NCBI RefSeq assembly: GCF_000002515.2
Contig: NC_006039.1
Span: 806,001-870,000 of the forward strand
Direction: 5' to 3'
Source of the DNA: Kluyveromyces lactis
Taxonomy: Eukaryota > Ascomycota > Saccharomycetes > Saccharomycetales > Saccharomycetaceae
DNA: 64,000 bases
Shown: positions 1 to 10,493 of the stretch, one piece after another
Numbering within the stretch: position 1 is the first letter of the stretch
Layout: each line of letters begins with the position of its first letter
Translations under genes and position numbers: made by a program
Notes under the pieces: generated by a model
Databases searched by the model: none
Seen by the model: the letters and a program-made list of their open reading frames with translations, nothing else
What the model was told of the DNA's origin: nothing

Positions 1-1188
1 TATTTGCAAAATGAACAGTTCTTTGCAGTAGCACAAAAAAAATACACGTTCATTTACGATCATGAAGGTGTAGAGCTGCATCGTTTAAAGCAGCACATAG
101 AGGTCAAACATTTAGAATATTTACCATATCATTATCTCTTGGCAACAGCAGGACAAACAGGTTTTTTGAAATATCAAGATGTTTCGACAGGTCAACTAGT
201 ATCAGAGATCAGAACTAAACTAGGTCCTACTACAGCGATGGCTCAGAACCCTTGGAATGCAGTAATGCATTTGGGACATAGCAACGGCACAGTCACTCTA
301 TGGTCACCATCAATGCCATCACCACTGGTAAGACTATTATCATCTAGAGGATCAATAACAGGAATTGCTGTAGATAGACAAGGTTATTATATGGCCACCA
401 CTGGTTCCGATAAATCTTTAAAGATTTGGGATATCAGAAACTTTAAAGAAGTACATAGTATTGAGAACATGCCTACGCCCGGTACTAACGTTGCAATTTC
501 AGATACAGGTCTACTTGCAGTATCAAGAGGGCCTCATGTAACAATTTGGAAAGATACGTTGAAAAGTGGGAAAGCTGCTAGACCGTATTTCACCTCTAGC
601 GGTTACAAAGATAGAAATACTCCGTATATGTCTCATTTATTCGCTGGAAATAAAATAGAGAACTTCCAGTTTGCGCCATTCGAAGATTTGCTAGGTGTTG
701 GACATCAAAAGGGTATAACCAATTTGATTATTCCAGGCGCAGGGGAAGCCAACTACGACGCACTAGAGGCCAACCCATACGAAACAAGCAAACAGAGACA
801 GGAACAAGAAGTGAGATCATTATTGAATAAGTTACCTGCTGATTCTATAACATTAAATCCAAACACAATAGGTACAGTAGATTCTCGTGCTTCTCAAGTC
901 AGATTAAATGCAAAGGATCTTGCAATTATCTCGAATGCAGAGCAAGAAAAATCCAAACTAAACAAAGACATTCCTGATGCCAGACCTGATGTTAAAGGTA
1001 AGAACTCCGGATTACGTGCGTTCCTACGAAAGAAAACTCGTAATGTTGTGGATGAAAGGAAGTTAAGGGTACAAAGACAACTAGAGAAGGAAAAGTCTAG
1101 CCGCCAAAGAAAAGAAAAAATTAAGAAGGGTGAACTTGCTGATGATCACAAAGACCTTGTTGATGAAGCCTTATCAAGATTTTCTTGA
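1..1188 (+). CDS. UTP7: UTP7, U3 snoRNP/SSU processome WD-repeat protein (5' end outside window)
   Basis: Reading is open from the first base and ends at the stop at 1186-1188, so this is the C-terminal ~395 residues of a longer protein (the S. cerevisiae protein is about 550 residues). The visible part begins inside a WD40 propeller, with repeats ending in WSPS and KIWDIR-like motifs over roughly the first 190 residues. A lysine/arginine-rich C-terminal tail follows, as expected of a pre-rRNA-associated factor. Utp7 is a nucleolar component of the small-subunit processome needed for 18S rRNA maturation. It is convergent with RPN2. In S. cerevisiae UTP7 is next to SER3 (YER082C/YER081W), which agrees with SER3/33 lying two genes away here. 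The family call is confident; the start codon is not visible. Confidence 0.93.
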   Translation, partial: YLQNEQFFAVAQKKYTFIYDHEGVELHRLKQHIEVKHLEYLPYHYLLATAGQTGFLKYQDVSTGQLVSEIRTKLGPTTAMAQNPWNAVMHLGHSNGTVTLWSPSMPSPLVRLLSSRGSITGIAVDRQGYYMATTGSDKSLKIWDIRNFKEVHSIENMPTPGTNVAISDTGLLAVSRGPHVTIWKDTLKSGKAARPYFTSSGYKDRNTPYMSHLFAGNKIENFQFAPFEDLLGVGHQKGITNLIIPGAGEANYDALEANPYETSKQRQEQEVRSLLNKLPADSITLNPNTIGTVDSRASQVRLNAKDLAIISNAEQEKSKLNKDIPDARPDVKGKNSGLRAFLRKKTRNVVDERKLRVQRQLEKEKSSRQRKEKIKKGELADDHKDLVDEALSRFS

Positions 1189-1376
1189 ATCATCAAGTAG
1201 TTATCAATATGTATACTTACATGAACACTTATATAATCTGTTATTATAGCCGGCTTAGTATCGACTGTTGCAAAAACATGTTTGAATTATTTGCATATAG
1301 ATACGACTTAGTTTGAGGTGATTATTTACTGTACATTATGAAGGATGACCGCTATTGCTAGGACCTAATTTCTCGA

Positions 1377-4178
1377 TTAAAATTCAAGAGAATCCTCGAC
1401 TTTAAATGAAGATGGTAATGGGGCATATATATCTTTTGTTTGTCTTACGGTCTTGATTAATTCTAGTGGTTCTTCAGGTGTCTTATCCTCAACGATAATG
1501 ACACCTGAGTTTCCTCTGAATTTGCGAACAGGTACAAAACGGCTATCTTTCGCAAAAGATATGAATTTGAGTTGCTGCGGAAGCACACGGGTGAGGTTTT
1601 CAACATCATAGCTCGTTGTCGTGTATTTGATCTTAGCTTCTTCAGTATTCTTGGCCTCTTCCTTCTTTTTTTCCTCCAGTTCCACCTCTTGCTTTTCTTC
1701 ATTTACTTTTTCTGCATCCTTTTCTTTAACCTTTTCATGTTCTCCTTTTTTACCTTTCTTAGCTCTTGCCTTGGCCTTGGCGGTAGTTGACAAGACGGCA
1801 GCTGCAAACTTTTCTATATTTTTGTCCACCTCTTCTTCGTACATGCGAGGATAGGTGAAAATTCCCTCCTTCGTATGACATTTGAAAGCAAATTTAGGAA
1901 TTGCCAAATCGCTAGCACGCAAACCCACTAAGGTAGTTGGAGTGAACGAAAGCGATAAAAAGTGGGACAATGGGAACCAGTACCAAAATTGGGAGAACAT
2001 CATTAAACCAATTATTGATCTACTGTTCAAAGTTCCCATTTCGGTGTTCTCCAATTCGATGGTTACATTCCTACCACCAGCGTTCATGATACCTTGGGCA
2101 ATACAGGCACCGAACTTTGCTAGTCCTTCCTGGTGCTTGTTTCCAATTACTGACATGAACTGTTCATTAACTTCCTTCACCTTTGAATTCGTTTTTTCAG
2201 TCTGCTGAATCAATATCATTGAAGTGGCAATCATAGCAGCTTGACGAACATAATCAACTGGATCCTTCAAAAGAGGTTCTAATACATCCACAGCTGCCTG
2301 TAAGCCTCTACCAGCGCAGGATACACCCAAAGCGAACGCAGTACCACAACGGACATGAGCGTTATGTGATTTTGACAAAAGTTCTACGATTCTTGGGACG
2401 GTAGTATATTCACGAATTAACACGAAACCTAGGGCAGTGACTGCTGCCCTTCTAACATCGTCGTCGGAGTCCGAGACTGCGACGTGAAGAAGTTTTTTCA
2501 CAGCCTTATTATTTCCGGTCCCTGCATGGGCTAAGGCGATTGTGTAGGCACCACCATAGCGTAACAGGGCGTTCTCACTGGCTAGTAACTTATCAATCAA
2601 GTCGTCAGCTAGTTCCTCTTTGCCGTAATTTATGAGAGCTAAGGCAATCGATAAACTTCTTGTGATATTACCGTGTTGAGTCTCTTCTGCGTAAGTTAAC
2701 AAGTCCTGAATAACAGTTTGGTTACCTGAACCTAGTAAAATTAAACCAATAGCCAAAGCAGCCGCATCACCAGATTTAGCTGAGTCTCCATATAACACTT
2801 CTTTCAACATCTCACAAACATTCACATCGTCCGAGCCCATACCTGACAACCCAATACCTAAACAAGCACCATGTAGCAACACATCTACATCCTCTTCTCC
2901 AACGGAAGAACTATTAGCTTGAATTTGCTCTTTTAAGTAGTCAGTTGATTCCTTACCGTAGCCGGCAAAAATTAAACCTAGACCATATAATGAACCACCT
3001 TTGATATACCTCGATTTTGAACCATTTCCTGGCAAATAAGGCTCCATTATCTTTCTTCCATCTGAGAGGTTGCCTTGGTGAATAACACCTAGTGAAGCAG
3101 TAGCGGTAAATTTGGCCCAGTTTTGGGCTTTGCCTAACCATTGTAAATTTTGTCTGATAAAACTATCATCCGTAGTCCCTGCGTGCATAAAAGCATTGGA
3201 CACACTCACAGCTGTGTGGAATAAGGAGAATTTACCATCCAAAGATGATTTCATCTTATTCAGAAGAGCCTTGTCTATGGTTTTGTTCTCAAATAGAAAA
3301 GTGTTTTGCAAATCGCAGGTGGGTATACCGGAAAGGATTTCAAGTAACTTAGGATCGTATACATTGGCGTCCAAGGAATTAGAAAGATCCTTCAATAATC
3401 CCTGAGAGGCTGAGTTTACTAGGTCAAAAGCGATTTGGTAGGAAACATCATATGATTTAGTTGAATTTAACTTGAAGAAGAGCTCCTTGGCAAATTCGAT
3501 ATCATTTAACTGTACGATAATTTTTGAGATAATAAAGTAGTCTGGGGCAGGCATGTTCATGACAATTTCATACAACTTCTTCAATACGCTCAATTTAAAG
3601 CGAGTATTGGTTAATGCAGTGGTACATACAGCCAATGTGTAAGAGCACAATTTGAGGGCATTAGTACTGGTGTCCTGGGAAGTGAGAAGCTTCTCAACAA
3701 CATCAAGTCTGTAACTTTCTAATGCGATTCCCAATGCAAGTTTATACTCCCCTGAAGAAACACACTTCTTCAACATTCTCTCAAAGATAGAAACCAAATG
3801 TGGATCAATTTCAACAGGTTCCGATTCGTAGTTACTAGAAGCAAATTCAATATACATTTCGATACTCTGTGACACAATCGTTTCGACATATTGCGACTGT
3901 TCATCGATATTCAAATACTCTCCTGCAGCTAGGGCATACTTAACCGCTAGTTGATATTCTCCAAGGTTATAATACACTTTTGAGGCCACAATTGCTGCTA
4001 GTCTACGATCAGGAAAGGATACATCATCATACAATGCTTCTATTTCGGTAATATCATTTGATATCTCGGACCACTGTTGATCTACCACGTCTTTAATTGA
4101 TTGTAATGCATGAGTCTTAACAGTGTTGTCAGATTCCTTCAATAACGCCAAAAGCGGCAATGCAGATGTAACTGACAT
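1377..4178 (-). CDS. RPN2: RPN2, 26S proteasome regulatory particle non-ATPase subunit
   Basis: This 933-residue protein is close to the ~945 residues of yeast Rpn2. Rpn2 is the large scaffold of the 19S base that binds Rpn10/Rpn13 and the ATPase ring. The middle (about residues 390-740) contains repeated Gly/Ala-rich helical units such as YGGAYTIALAHAG, CGTAFALGVSCAG and AKFGACIAQGIMNAGG. These are the proteasome/cyclosome (PC) repeats that form the toroid. A low-complexity Lys/Glu stretch at about 800-860 is typical of Rpn2, and the C-terminus ends in hydrophobic and acidic residues (DSLEF). The ATG at 4178 gives MSVTSALPLL, a good N-terminus. A PACE element lies 118 bp upstream. It is convergent with UTP7 and shares orientation with SER3/33, matching YIL075C-YIL074C. 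Confidence 0.96.
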   Translation of the reverse strand: MSVTSALPLLALLKESDNTVKTHALQSIKDVVDQQWSEISNDITEIEALYDDVSFPDRRLAAIVASKVYYNLGEYQLAVKYALAAGEYLNIDEQSQYVETIVSQSIEMYIEFASSNYESEPVEIDPHLVSIFERMLKKCVSSGEYKLALGIALESYRLDVVEKLLTSQDTSTNALKLCSYTLAVCTTALTNTRFKLSVLKKLYEIVMNMPAPDYFIISKIIVQLNDIEFAKELFFKLNSTKSYDVSYQIAFDLVNSASQGLLKDLSNSLDANVYDPKLLEILSGIPTCDLQNTFLFENKTIDKALLNKMKSSLDGKFSLFHTAVSVSNAFMHAGTTDDSFIRQNLQWLGKAQNWAKFTATASLGVIHQGNLSDGRKIMEPYLPGNGSKSRYIKGGSLYGLGLIFAGYGKESTDYLKEQIQANSSSVGEEDVDVLLHGACLGIGLSGMGSDDVNVCEMLKEVLYGDSAKSGDAAALAIGLILLGSGNQTVIQDLLTYAEETQHGNITRSLSIALALINYGKEELADDLIDKLLASENALLRYGGAYTIALAHAGTGNNKAVKKLLHVAVSDSDDDVRRAAVTALGFVLIREYTTVPRIVELLSKSHNAHVRCGTAFALGVSCAGRGLQAAVDVLEPLLKDPVDYVRQAAMIATSMILIQQTEKTNSKVKEVNEQFMSVIGNKHQEGLAKFGACIAQGIMNAGGRNVTIELENTEMGTLNSRSIIGLMMFSQFWYWFPLSHFLSLSFTPTTLVGLRASDLAIPKFAFKCHTKEGIFTYPRMYEEEVDKNIEKFAAAVLSTTAKAKARAKKGKKGEHEKVKEKDAEKVNEEKQEVELEEKKKEEAKNTEEAKIKYTTTSYDVENLTRVLPQQLKFISFAKDSRFVPVRKFRGNSGVIIVEDKTPEEPLELIKTVRQTKDIYAPLPSSFKVEDSLEF

Positions 4179-4583
4179 TCTGGTTGAGTTTACGGCTTTA
4201 AATACCTTAAGTCTCGATGTAACCTGGTAATGTGCAGATGTGGTGCGAATAGTAAATGACTTTATTTATATACTTTTGAAGCTTCTGTTCTAAAGTTTGC
4301 CACCGTTTGTCAAATTAAATCAGAAACCATACAAAAACTACCCTAATCGTATAGAATGATTTTATAGAGCCTCTTCAAGAATATGCTCTCCACCTCCATC
4401 AGGAAATGTGCTTTGCAAGATAGTCGCAGTTGTCCAGTTGATCAATATTGCACCATTTACAAAATCGAGAAGCACTATTATCATGCATACAATATATAAT
4501 TATACGTTCTATCCTTTATCTATACCGATATTATAATTGAAGTGAAAAGCAACTAAGTTGAATTAGTATTCTAACATAGCATT
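4179..4583. other. RPN2 promoter / SER3-33 3' flank (405 bp)
   Basis: This spacer holds the RPN2 upstream region, including the PACE element at 4296-4304, and the downstream flank of the 3-phosphoglycerate dehydrogenase gene. It is AT-rich and I see no other gene or structured RNA in it. Confidence 0.6.
4296..4304 (-). promoter_or_regulatory. PACE element (Rpn4-type site) upstream of RPN2
   Basis: The minus strand reads GGTGGCAAA, an exact match to the proteasome-associated control element bound by Rpn4 in S. cerevisiae. It lies 118 bp upstream of the RPN2 start codon, in a typical position. Matching elements lie upstream of the two other proteasome genes in this window (21858 and 26846). 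Function in this species is inferred. Confidence 0.8.
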
Positions 4584-5996
4584 TTAATATAGTAATCTGA
4601 TTGAAATCTTGTAGTCAGTTTCGTTCAACTCATCGTATATTTGTTTGATATCACTTTGGTTAACATTTGAAATATCAGCCATCAAATATGCGATGTCCCC
4701 GTTAGAATCAGAGAACTGCTTTTCGATGTTGTGGTTGGACAAGATGTTGTTGACAGTTTTCAAAACACCAGGAACATTTTGATGGATATATAGTACACGT
4801 ACAGTGTTTTCTTGATCCAGATCTAATGCTCTTAATGAAACTTCTGGGAAGTTAACGGCACCGACGGTGTTACCTTCGTTGATGTATTTCGTTAGTGCAG
4901 TAGCCACTTCGATACCAATAGAACTTTGGGCTTCTTCAGTAGACCCACCAATGTGTGGAGTCAAGATAACATTTGGTAAGGAGACCAAATCAGTTGTCCA
5001 TGTGTTCAAATTATCACTGAAGGCACCAGCACCATTCTTAGCAGGTTCATTTGGATACACATCCAAAGCGGCACCGGCAATCTTGCCCGCTCTCATTGCT
5101 TGAATCAAAGCAGGAATATCAACCACAGTCCCTCTAGATGCGTTGATAACGTATGAGCCATCCTTCATAGCAGCAAATTGAGGACCAGACAATAAGTTTT
5201 TAGTTTCTGGAGTAGCTGGAACATGACAAGTCACAAAGTCAGAATTGTTCAACAATTCATTCAAAGTAGAAACCTGCTTAGCAGTACCCAAACTCATAAT
5301 AGTGACAATATCATAGTAGAGAACGTTCATACCAAGAGCTTCAGCCAAAACAGATAATTGAGAACCAATATGACCGTAACCGATGATACCCAAAGTCTTA
5401 CCTCTTACTTCCCAACAGGCAGCAGAAACCTTGTTCCAAGTACCGGTGTGTAATTCAATAGATCTGTCACCTAATTGTCTAGCTAGGGTAATGATTTCTG
5501 CAATAACTAGTTCGGCAACAGATCTGGAGTTGGAAAATGGAGAGTTGAAAACAGCAATACCATGCTTGGCAGCGAAGTCAAGGTCAACTTGGTTAGTACC
5601 AATACAGAAACAACCAATGACAACCAAATTCTTAGCGTGTTTCAAAATTTCCGGTGTCAACTTAGTTTTGGATCTGATACCAATGGCGTGGACATCCTTG
5701 ATCTTCTCAATCAATTCGGCTTCTGGTAAAGAGGATTTGTGGAATTCGACTTGATAACCTTGCTTGTTGAAAATCTCAATAGCTGTTTGGTTAACATTCT
5801 CCAAAAGAAGGATCTTGATGTCACCCGTAGAGAATGGCTTCAAAGCCTTCTGTTGCTTTGCAGCATTGATTCTGTGTGGCAATGTGTTCATAAAGGATTG
5901 AGTTGGAGAGGTGGAAACTGCACCTGGAGAACTGGATAAGTTCAAAGCAGCCTCGAAGGAATCCTGTAAATTATTGATCTGTTGACCGAAAGCCAT
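4584..5996 (-). CDS. SER33: D-3-phosphoglycerate dehydrogenase (SER3/SER33 single orthologue)
   Basis: The 470-residue enzyme matches Ser3/Ser33 (469 residues). It oxidises 3-phosphoglycerate to 3-phosphohydroxypyruvate with NAD, the first step of serine synthesis in the cytosol. The Rossmann dinucleotide motif GYGHIGSQ is at 206-213. The D-2-hydroxyacid dehydrogenase catalytic triad is visible as Arg288 (NASRGTVVD), Glu317 (YPNEP) and His348 (TPHIGGST). A C-terminal ACT regulatory domain spans about 397-470 (RVLYIHQNVPGVL). The ATG at 5996 gives MAFGQQINNLQ. S. cerevisiae has two copies from the genome duplication; only one is seen here. A TATATATA box lies 164 bp upstream. The choice of the SER33 over the SER3 name is arbitrary. 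Confidence 0.96.
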   Translation of the reverse strand: MAFGQQINNLQDSFEAALNLSSSPGAVSTSPTQSFMNTLPHRINAAKQQKALKPFSTGDIKILLLENVNQTAIEIFNKQGYQVEFHKSSLPEAELIEKIKDVHAIGIRSKTKLTPEILKHAKNLVVIGCFCIGTNQVDLDFAAKHGIAVFNSPFSNSRSVAELVIAEIITLARQLGDRSIELHTGTWNKVSAACWEVRGKTLGIIGYGHIGSQLSVLAEALGMNVLYYDIVTIMSLGTAKQVSTLNELLNNSDFVTCHVPATPETKNLLSGPQFAAMKDGSYVINASRGTVVDIPALIQAMRAGKIAGAALDVYPNEPAKNGAGAFSDNLNTWTTDLVSLPNVILTPHIGGSTEEAQSSIGIEVATALTKYINEGNTVGAVNFPEVSLRALDLDQENTVRVLYIHQNVPGVLKTVNNILSNHNIEKQFSDSNGDIAYLMADISNVNQSDIKQIYDELNETDYKISIRLLY

Positions 5997-6816
5997 AATG
6001 CTGGGATGTTTACTGATTGTAAGTGGTGTAGTTTTTTTAGCTTAGGAACAGGTATTGAGTAACAAAACTGAACCGATTTGAATAGATAGTCTATAGCTAA
6101 GTGCGAAGTGTTGAGGTAAGTTCTATTTTACCGTATTCTTACCAGATGATCTGACCCTCTATATATACTTTATTTCTTACTGTGAAAAAATGAGACACTT
6201 GGAATTACTCATCACGTTCAATTACGATTTCACACTGATTCCCACACATTGAATTAATTAATCCATGTAGTAATTAAACTATTTTTGCTTTTTTTCTATA
6301 CCTTGGAGGAAAATTTTTCACATACTAATTCATAACAGTCATCAGACTCATTATTCAATCAATTGCAGACCTAGAGCTGACAAAATAGGGCCTTGTTAGG
6401 GTATAACGTTTAAACCTCTCGAACTTAAGTATCTTGCCTTTGCACGCAATGAATCATTCCTCAACGGTACTAATGCAGCCAACAGCCGTGTTGGGACCTG
6501 CATGAAATACTCACAATGCTATTTGAATGGAGATGATCTTCCGGAGATACTTTCTCGGAGATATACTTCCATAAGCAATCACTTTACACGAAGTGTCCAA
6601 GTTAAAAAAAGGCGGGTTTTGTCGAGTCATTTGCACAATCGTATTTTGGAAGGAATAATTCAAGTCAATTTTGGATTGGCTCATTATCGAAGTCAGAAAG
6701 GCTGAGTTAATCACATGACACATATTCATTCGTCATGTAGAACGCACTTTTCAAGGCTCCCCTGCTTAAATATTCAAACTTAGATTGACATGACGACAGA
6801 ATAAAGTAGTTACGTT
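5997..6816. other. SER3/33 promoter and SPO22 3' flank (820 bp)
   Basis: This long spacer serves the minus-strand SER3/33 gene on its left and ends at the SPO22 stop on its right. A TATATATA box is at 6160-6167, 164 bp before the SER3/33 ATG. Short open frames of 67 and 72 codons overlap each other on opposite strands around 6502-6729, but neither resembles a known protein. I see no RNA gene or repeat. Confidence 0.5.
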
Positions 6817-9795
6817 TTAATCATTGAGAACTATGTTACTGAGATTGATTTTCGAAGATAGTTCCGACCAGAACTGCTTTAACTGGTTTTGTAAAGCTTC
6901 TGAAGGACTCATTTTAGAGATTTCAAGAGCTTTTTGGCACCACATAATACCTTGGGACTTATTATCAGTGATTATATAAGAGATTCCTCGATTCCAAATG
7001 ACTGTAGTCAACCATTCAATTTCGGTAGTACAATAATTATTAGCGTGTTTTATTCTGATCTGAAATTGTGACAAAATTGTTAAACAGTTCTGTTCATCCG
7101 TGCCCTGGGAGACCTCTAGTAAGGACCTTATCCATTGACTCAAGATATCATCCGAAATAGATGTATTTCCCATATTTCTGTCAATTAGGCATTTCAAAAG
7201 TTCTGTTGCAAAGGCGTCAGACATGATCTTTTGTGTATTTGTGAATACATCCCAAACGAGTTCGTCGACTTTATAGTCGGGGTTTGTAGCAGTAGCGTCT
7301 AAAATGTGTTTCAATAGCAGTAAATCTCCGAGATTCATCGCTGCTTCGAATGATCGCACGATAATATCGATAAATGTATTGTGTACTTCTTCAGATGTCA
7401 ACACCGATTGTTCCTTATCTTTGGAAGTGTTAAAGAAATCCTTGTTTTGTGCTATAAGTGCGAGGCTACTTTCCTTCAGAGAAATCCAGTTCGATGTCCG
7501 GTGCAAAAGTTCCAAAGAAAGGACGTCAGTTCTAATCTCCCAATAACGGTAGTACAACTTCTTATGGTCATCCAACTCCTCCTTAGGAATATACTCCAAG
7601 TATAATTTGCAATCGGAAATCAAATGATCTAGATATGTTATTCTGCCTTCATTCAATAGTTTCCTCACCAAATTGTAGCAAGCTGATGCAAACCATTCTA
7701 TATCATCAATTGATATTGCTTCATCATATATTCCGGGGTTTTGCACTTTTCCCGCCAACTGTTTCAAAGTTTTGGCGGTCTTGATGAATTCAGATCCCTT
7801 ATTAAGCAACATATGCAAAGTTGGAAGATATTTCCCGACATCTTGAATACCGTCCTTTTCTGTCATTTTCAACAACATTTGAATTGTATACCTCAACGAA
7901 CAGATAACAGAGGCTCCTCTTGTATGAGCAATTTTATTTTCCATATGCTGGATCTTATCGAACATAGAAAGCATTCCGTATACTCCCCAGTCGGTTGATC
8001 TTTTACATTCAGATACTGCAATAATCAAAGCATCTACTGACTTGTCATTGTTTGATTCCTTAAGAGTATCGAGACATTTCTTCGCCCCATCGAAGTCGTT
8101 TCTGTGAGCATACACCCGAAACATGTTCAACTGGGTTAAAGCATTCCGTTGATCAGATGGACTCATTTCAAAATATATCTGTTCAACGCTATCGAAATCC
8201 CCTAAATCAACCATTGCAAACTGTAAGGCCCTCTGGATTTTCCCAGTATCGATATGCTCTGTAGAAAACAATTCGTTAAGCGCCAAGTTGAACCATTCTA
8301 CGCTTTCTGCTTGTTTACCTGTTTTATACAATTGTTTTCCCTCATTGAACAGTAAAGTGATGATACCTGCGGCGCATGATTTGCTCAATCTTTTAGTCAT
8401 CATCTTTTGCACATTATTCAGTGTTTGTGTCATATCTCTGATTTTGATGTCGTTAGTCAGCGCTTTTGATTGTGAGATTATGAAAAATCTTGTTGCTAAG
8501 CACAACTCTAAAACATTAGAATCAATGGTGGAGTTCATTTTGTTGAAAAAAATATAGTCCAAGCAACGAAGCGCTGAGGCTGTATCCAATTCTGCTTGAT
8601 GATTAATAAATCCAATAATCCCTTCAATATTTGCTGATACATTTATTGTCGAAAGCATTTGCATTAAGATATCTTCCAAGTAGACATAGTCGCCCGGCTT
8701 ATGAAGTTCGTGAAACTTTATTGCCAACTTATATGACTCAAGTTTTTGAGGATAGTGATTGATCATATCAGAAATACGTCTTTCACATAGTTCAGTGTTT
8801 GCGTTGTCTTCGATTGCTAAATTGGCAACAAATAAAAGTATCGTGTACTTTAACTGCAATAAATCAGGGTGAACTTCCAAACCAGGAACTTTTAGGGTAA
8901 GGTACTTTGCTAAATTCTCCATAATATGCACCAAATCTGAAAAGTTTGTCTCTGCCTTTTTATTCTCGATTAAATGTAGTGCTGCGTTGTACACTGTTCT
9001 GCAAATCTCAATCACTGTGTCTGCATCTAACGCGCAGGCATTCTTTTCTATTTCAGCCTTTTCCTCATAAAATCTTGCCATTTTCAAGTCAGATTCCTCC
9101 ATTGCATTTTGTAAATACACCATAAACATTTCCACTTTCAGTCTTTTGTATTCGTCTTGAGATTCATTACCAGAACAGTTGGATGTTTCGTAATACTGTT
9201 CAAGCTGTTGAAAACATGAATCACAGTAATTTTGTATCTGCGTTTTAAGCTCCGATTGAATTTGATAATCAATGGCATATCTCGTTGTATTCAAAATACA
9301 TCTAAATGATCTAAGTTTGCACTTTGGATCAATTACAATTGCTTCGTGTAAACCAAGTAATAAAGAGACGAATAATTTACAGTTTGCTATAGTTCTCTTT
9401 TCAGATGCATCTCCTTCCAATTTGGTCAAAATTGCAACTGAATTCCATAATTTAGTGGCAGAATCTTCCAAGGAAAAGAGCAATGCCTCTTCAAGCAATA
9501 TTTTGGTGCTTCTGAGAGTTCTAGCATGTTTATCTATGATAGGAATAAAGATTCTAATCTTAGACTCAATAAGTTGGTAATCATCCTCAGTCAAGCATTT
9601 CGCAGAACTGATCTTGGTTGTTATCCAATTCAACGCATCTTTAATTATCTTTGTGTTAGTAGTGTGATTGTGAATGAAATGGCCTGTTGCTGCCCTTTGA
9701 TTAATCTAGTTGAATTGATGCTCTCTCAGAGAAAATGACATACCGTCGAATTCGATGATGGTATTCTTGAAAGTTGAAGATAGCTCACACATCAT
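6817..9795 (-). CDS. SPO22: SPO22/ZIP4, meiotic crossover (ZMM) TPR protein, spliced
   Basis: This is the orthologue of S. cerevisiae Spo22/Zip4, a nuclear helical-repeat (TPR-like) scaffold of the ZMM pathway that promotes synaptonemal complex assembly and interfering crossovers. Two exons are proposed: 9795-9744 (17 codons plus one base) and 9638-6817. The intron is 9743-9639. The long frame has no ATG at its left end, whereas the spliced model starts MMCELSSTFK and yields 957 residues, close to the S. cerevisiae length (~975). Degenerate TPR helices run through most of the protein, for example AVEWFNLALNEL- and GIMWCQKALEIS-like units. Order and strand with RPN2 and SER3/33 match YIL075C-YIL073C. 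A URS1 site lies 92 bp upstream, supporting Ume6/Ime1 meiotic control. Confidence 0.9.
9639..9743 (-). other. SPO22: SPO22 intron (105 nt)
   Basis: On the minus strand the intron begins with consensus GTATGT at 9743-9738 and has a perfect TACTAAC branch site at 9661-9655. It ends in AAAG at 9639, about 17 nt past the branch adenosine. A nearer AG at 9649 would run into an in-frame TAA, so only the distal AG keeps the frame (Asp codon split G|AT). Spo22/ZIP4 is one of the Mer1-dependent spliced genes in S. cerevisiae. I do not see the Mer1 enhancer ATACCCTT in this intron, and its 5' splice site is consensus. Confidence 0.85.
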
Positions 9796-10017
9796 GCAAT
9801 AAACTTCAGCAAGCAACTACAATGGATATGTGGAGCTGTTCAATCTCTTCTTGTCATCTTACCTACGTATTCGAATGTTTAAATGTTAGCCGCCGATGTT
9901 ACTTTTAGAATGTTCTGATAGTTCCCTTAAAAAATTTAAATCACCCGGTGATGAGGCGTGAGCAACATCATGAAGTTTGGGACAGGTTAACGGAGGAGGA
10001 TGACACCTGATTAATAC
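9796..10017. other. SPO22 promoter and tRNA-Ala 5' flank
   Basis: This 222-bp stretch contains the URS1 site at 9887-9896 and leads directly into the tRNA-Ala gene. I see no LTR ends here. Confidence 0.5.
9887..9896 (+). promoter_or_regulatory. URS1 (Ume6 site) upstream of SPO22
   Basis: TAGCCGCCGA is an exact match to the early-meiotic URS1 consensus. It lies 92 bp upstream of the proposed SPO22 first-exon ATG. In S. cerevisiae Ume6 represses through this site in mitosis and works with Ime1 to activate in meiosis. The position also supports placing the SPO22 start at 9795. Confidence 0.85.
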
Positions 10018-10090
10018 GGGCGTGTGGCGTAGTTGGTAGCGCGCTCCCTTAGCATGGGAGAGGTCTTCGGTTCGACTCCGGACTCGTCCA
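10018..10090 (+). tRNA. tRNA-Ala (anticodon AGC)
   Basis: A 73-nt cloverleaf starts GGGCGTG and ends with the discriminator A after CTCGTCC. The anticodon stem CTCCC/GGGAG encloses a TTAGCAT loop, with anticodon AGC at 10051-10053. The internal B box reads GGTTCGACTCC. There is no intron. A run of five T at 10095-10099 serves as the Pol III terminator. It closely resembles S. cerevisiae tRNA-Ala(AGC). It sits exactly at a change of synteny between SPO22 (YIL073C) and the NET1/TOF2 neighbourhood. Confidence 0.97.
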
Positions 10091-10493
10091 AAATTTTTAT
10101 TTTACATCTCGACATTAAATCTGCACACCACATATGTTTTTCGAAGAAGAGCCATAATCAGAATTCAGTAATATCACAACATATAAGCAGGGGTCCAACA
10201 CCCCCCTTACCCCAGACATTAGCGGGTGTCTCATGCTAACACTTGGTTTTGTCAATTTGCTCACGCATTCCCATGGTCCTTATATTACTTCTTCATTTCG
10301 TTTTCATGTGATTATACGTTAACTGTCCATTGTTTTTTATACATAGTTTGCTTTAATTATACAACGTGAATATTCAAATATAGATTGCTTGAACCCACTA
10401 CAGACACGTAATCAAAAAGAAGAGAGTAATCAATTAGGTGAATAACTGTAGGTGGCACTCGAAGATAACAATAGACTGGAGTCATTGGGAGAA
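10091..10493. other. tRNA-Ala 3' flank / upstream region of the 294-codon gene
   Basis: This holds the Pol III T-run after the tRNA and then the presumed promoter of the next gene. A C-rich patch around 10195-10215 stands out from the AT-rich background. I see no further gene. Confidence 0.4.

Noticed and set aside
6502-6729. Overlapping 67- and 72-codon frames on opposite strands in the SER3/33-SPO22 spacer
   Set aside because: Both are short, overlap each other, and show no known similarity or coding-like composition.
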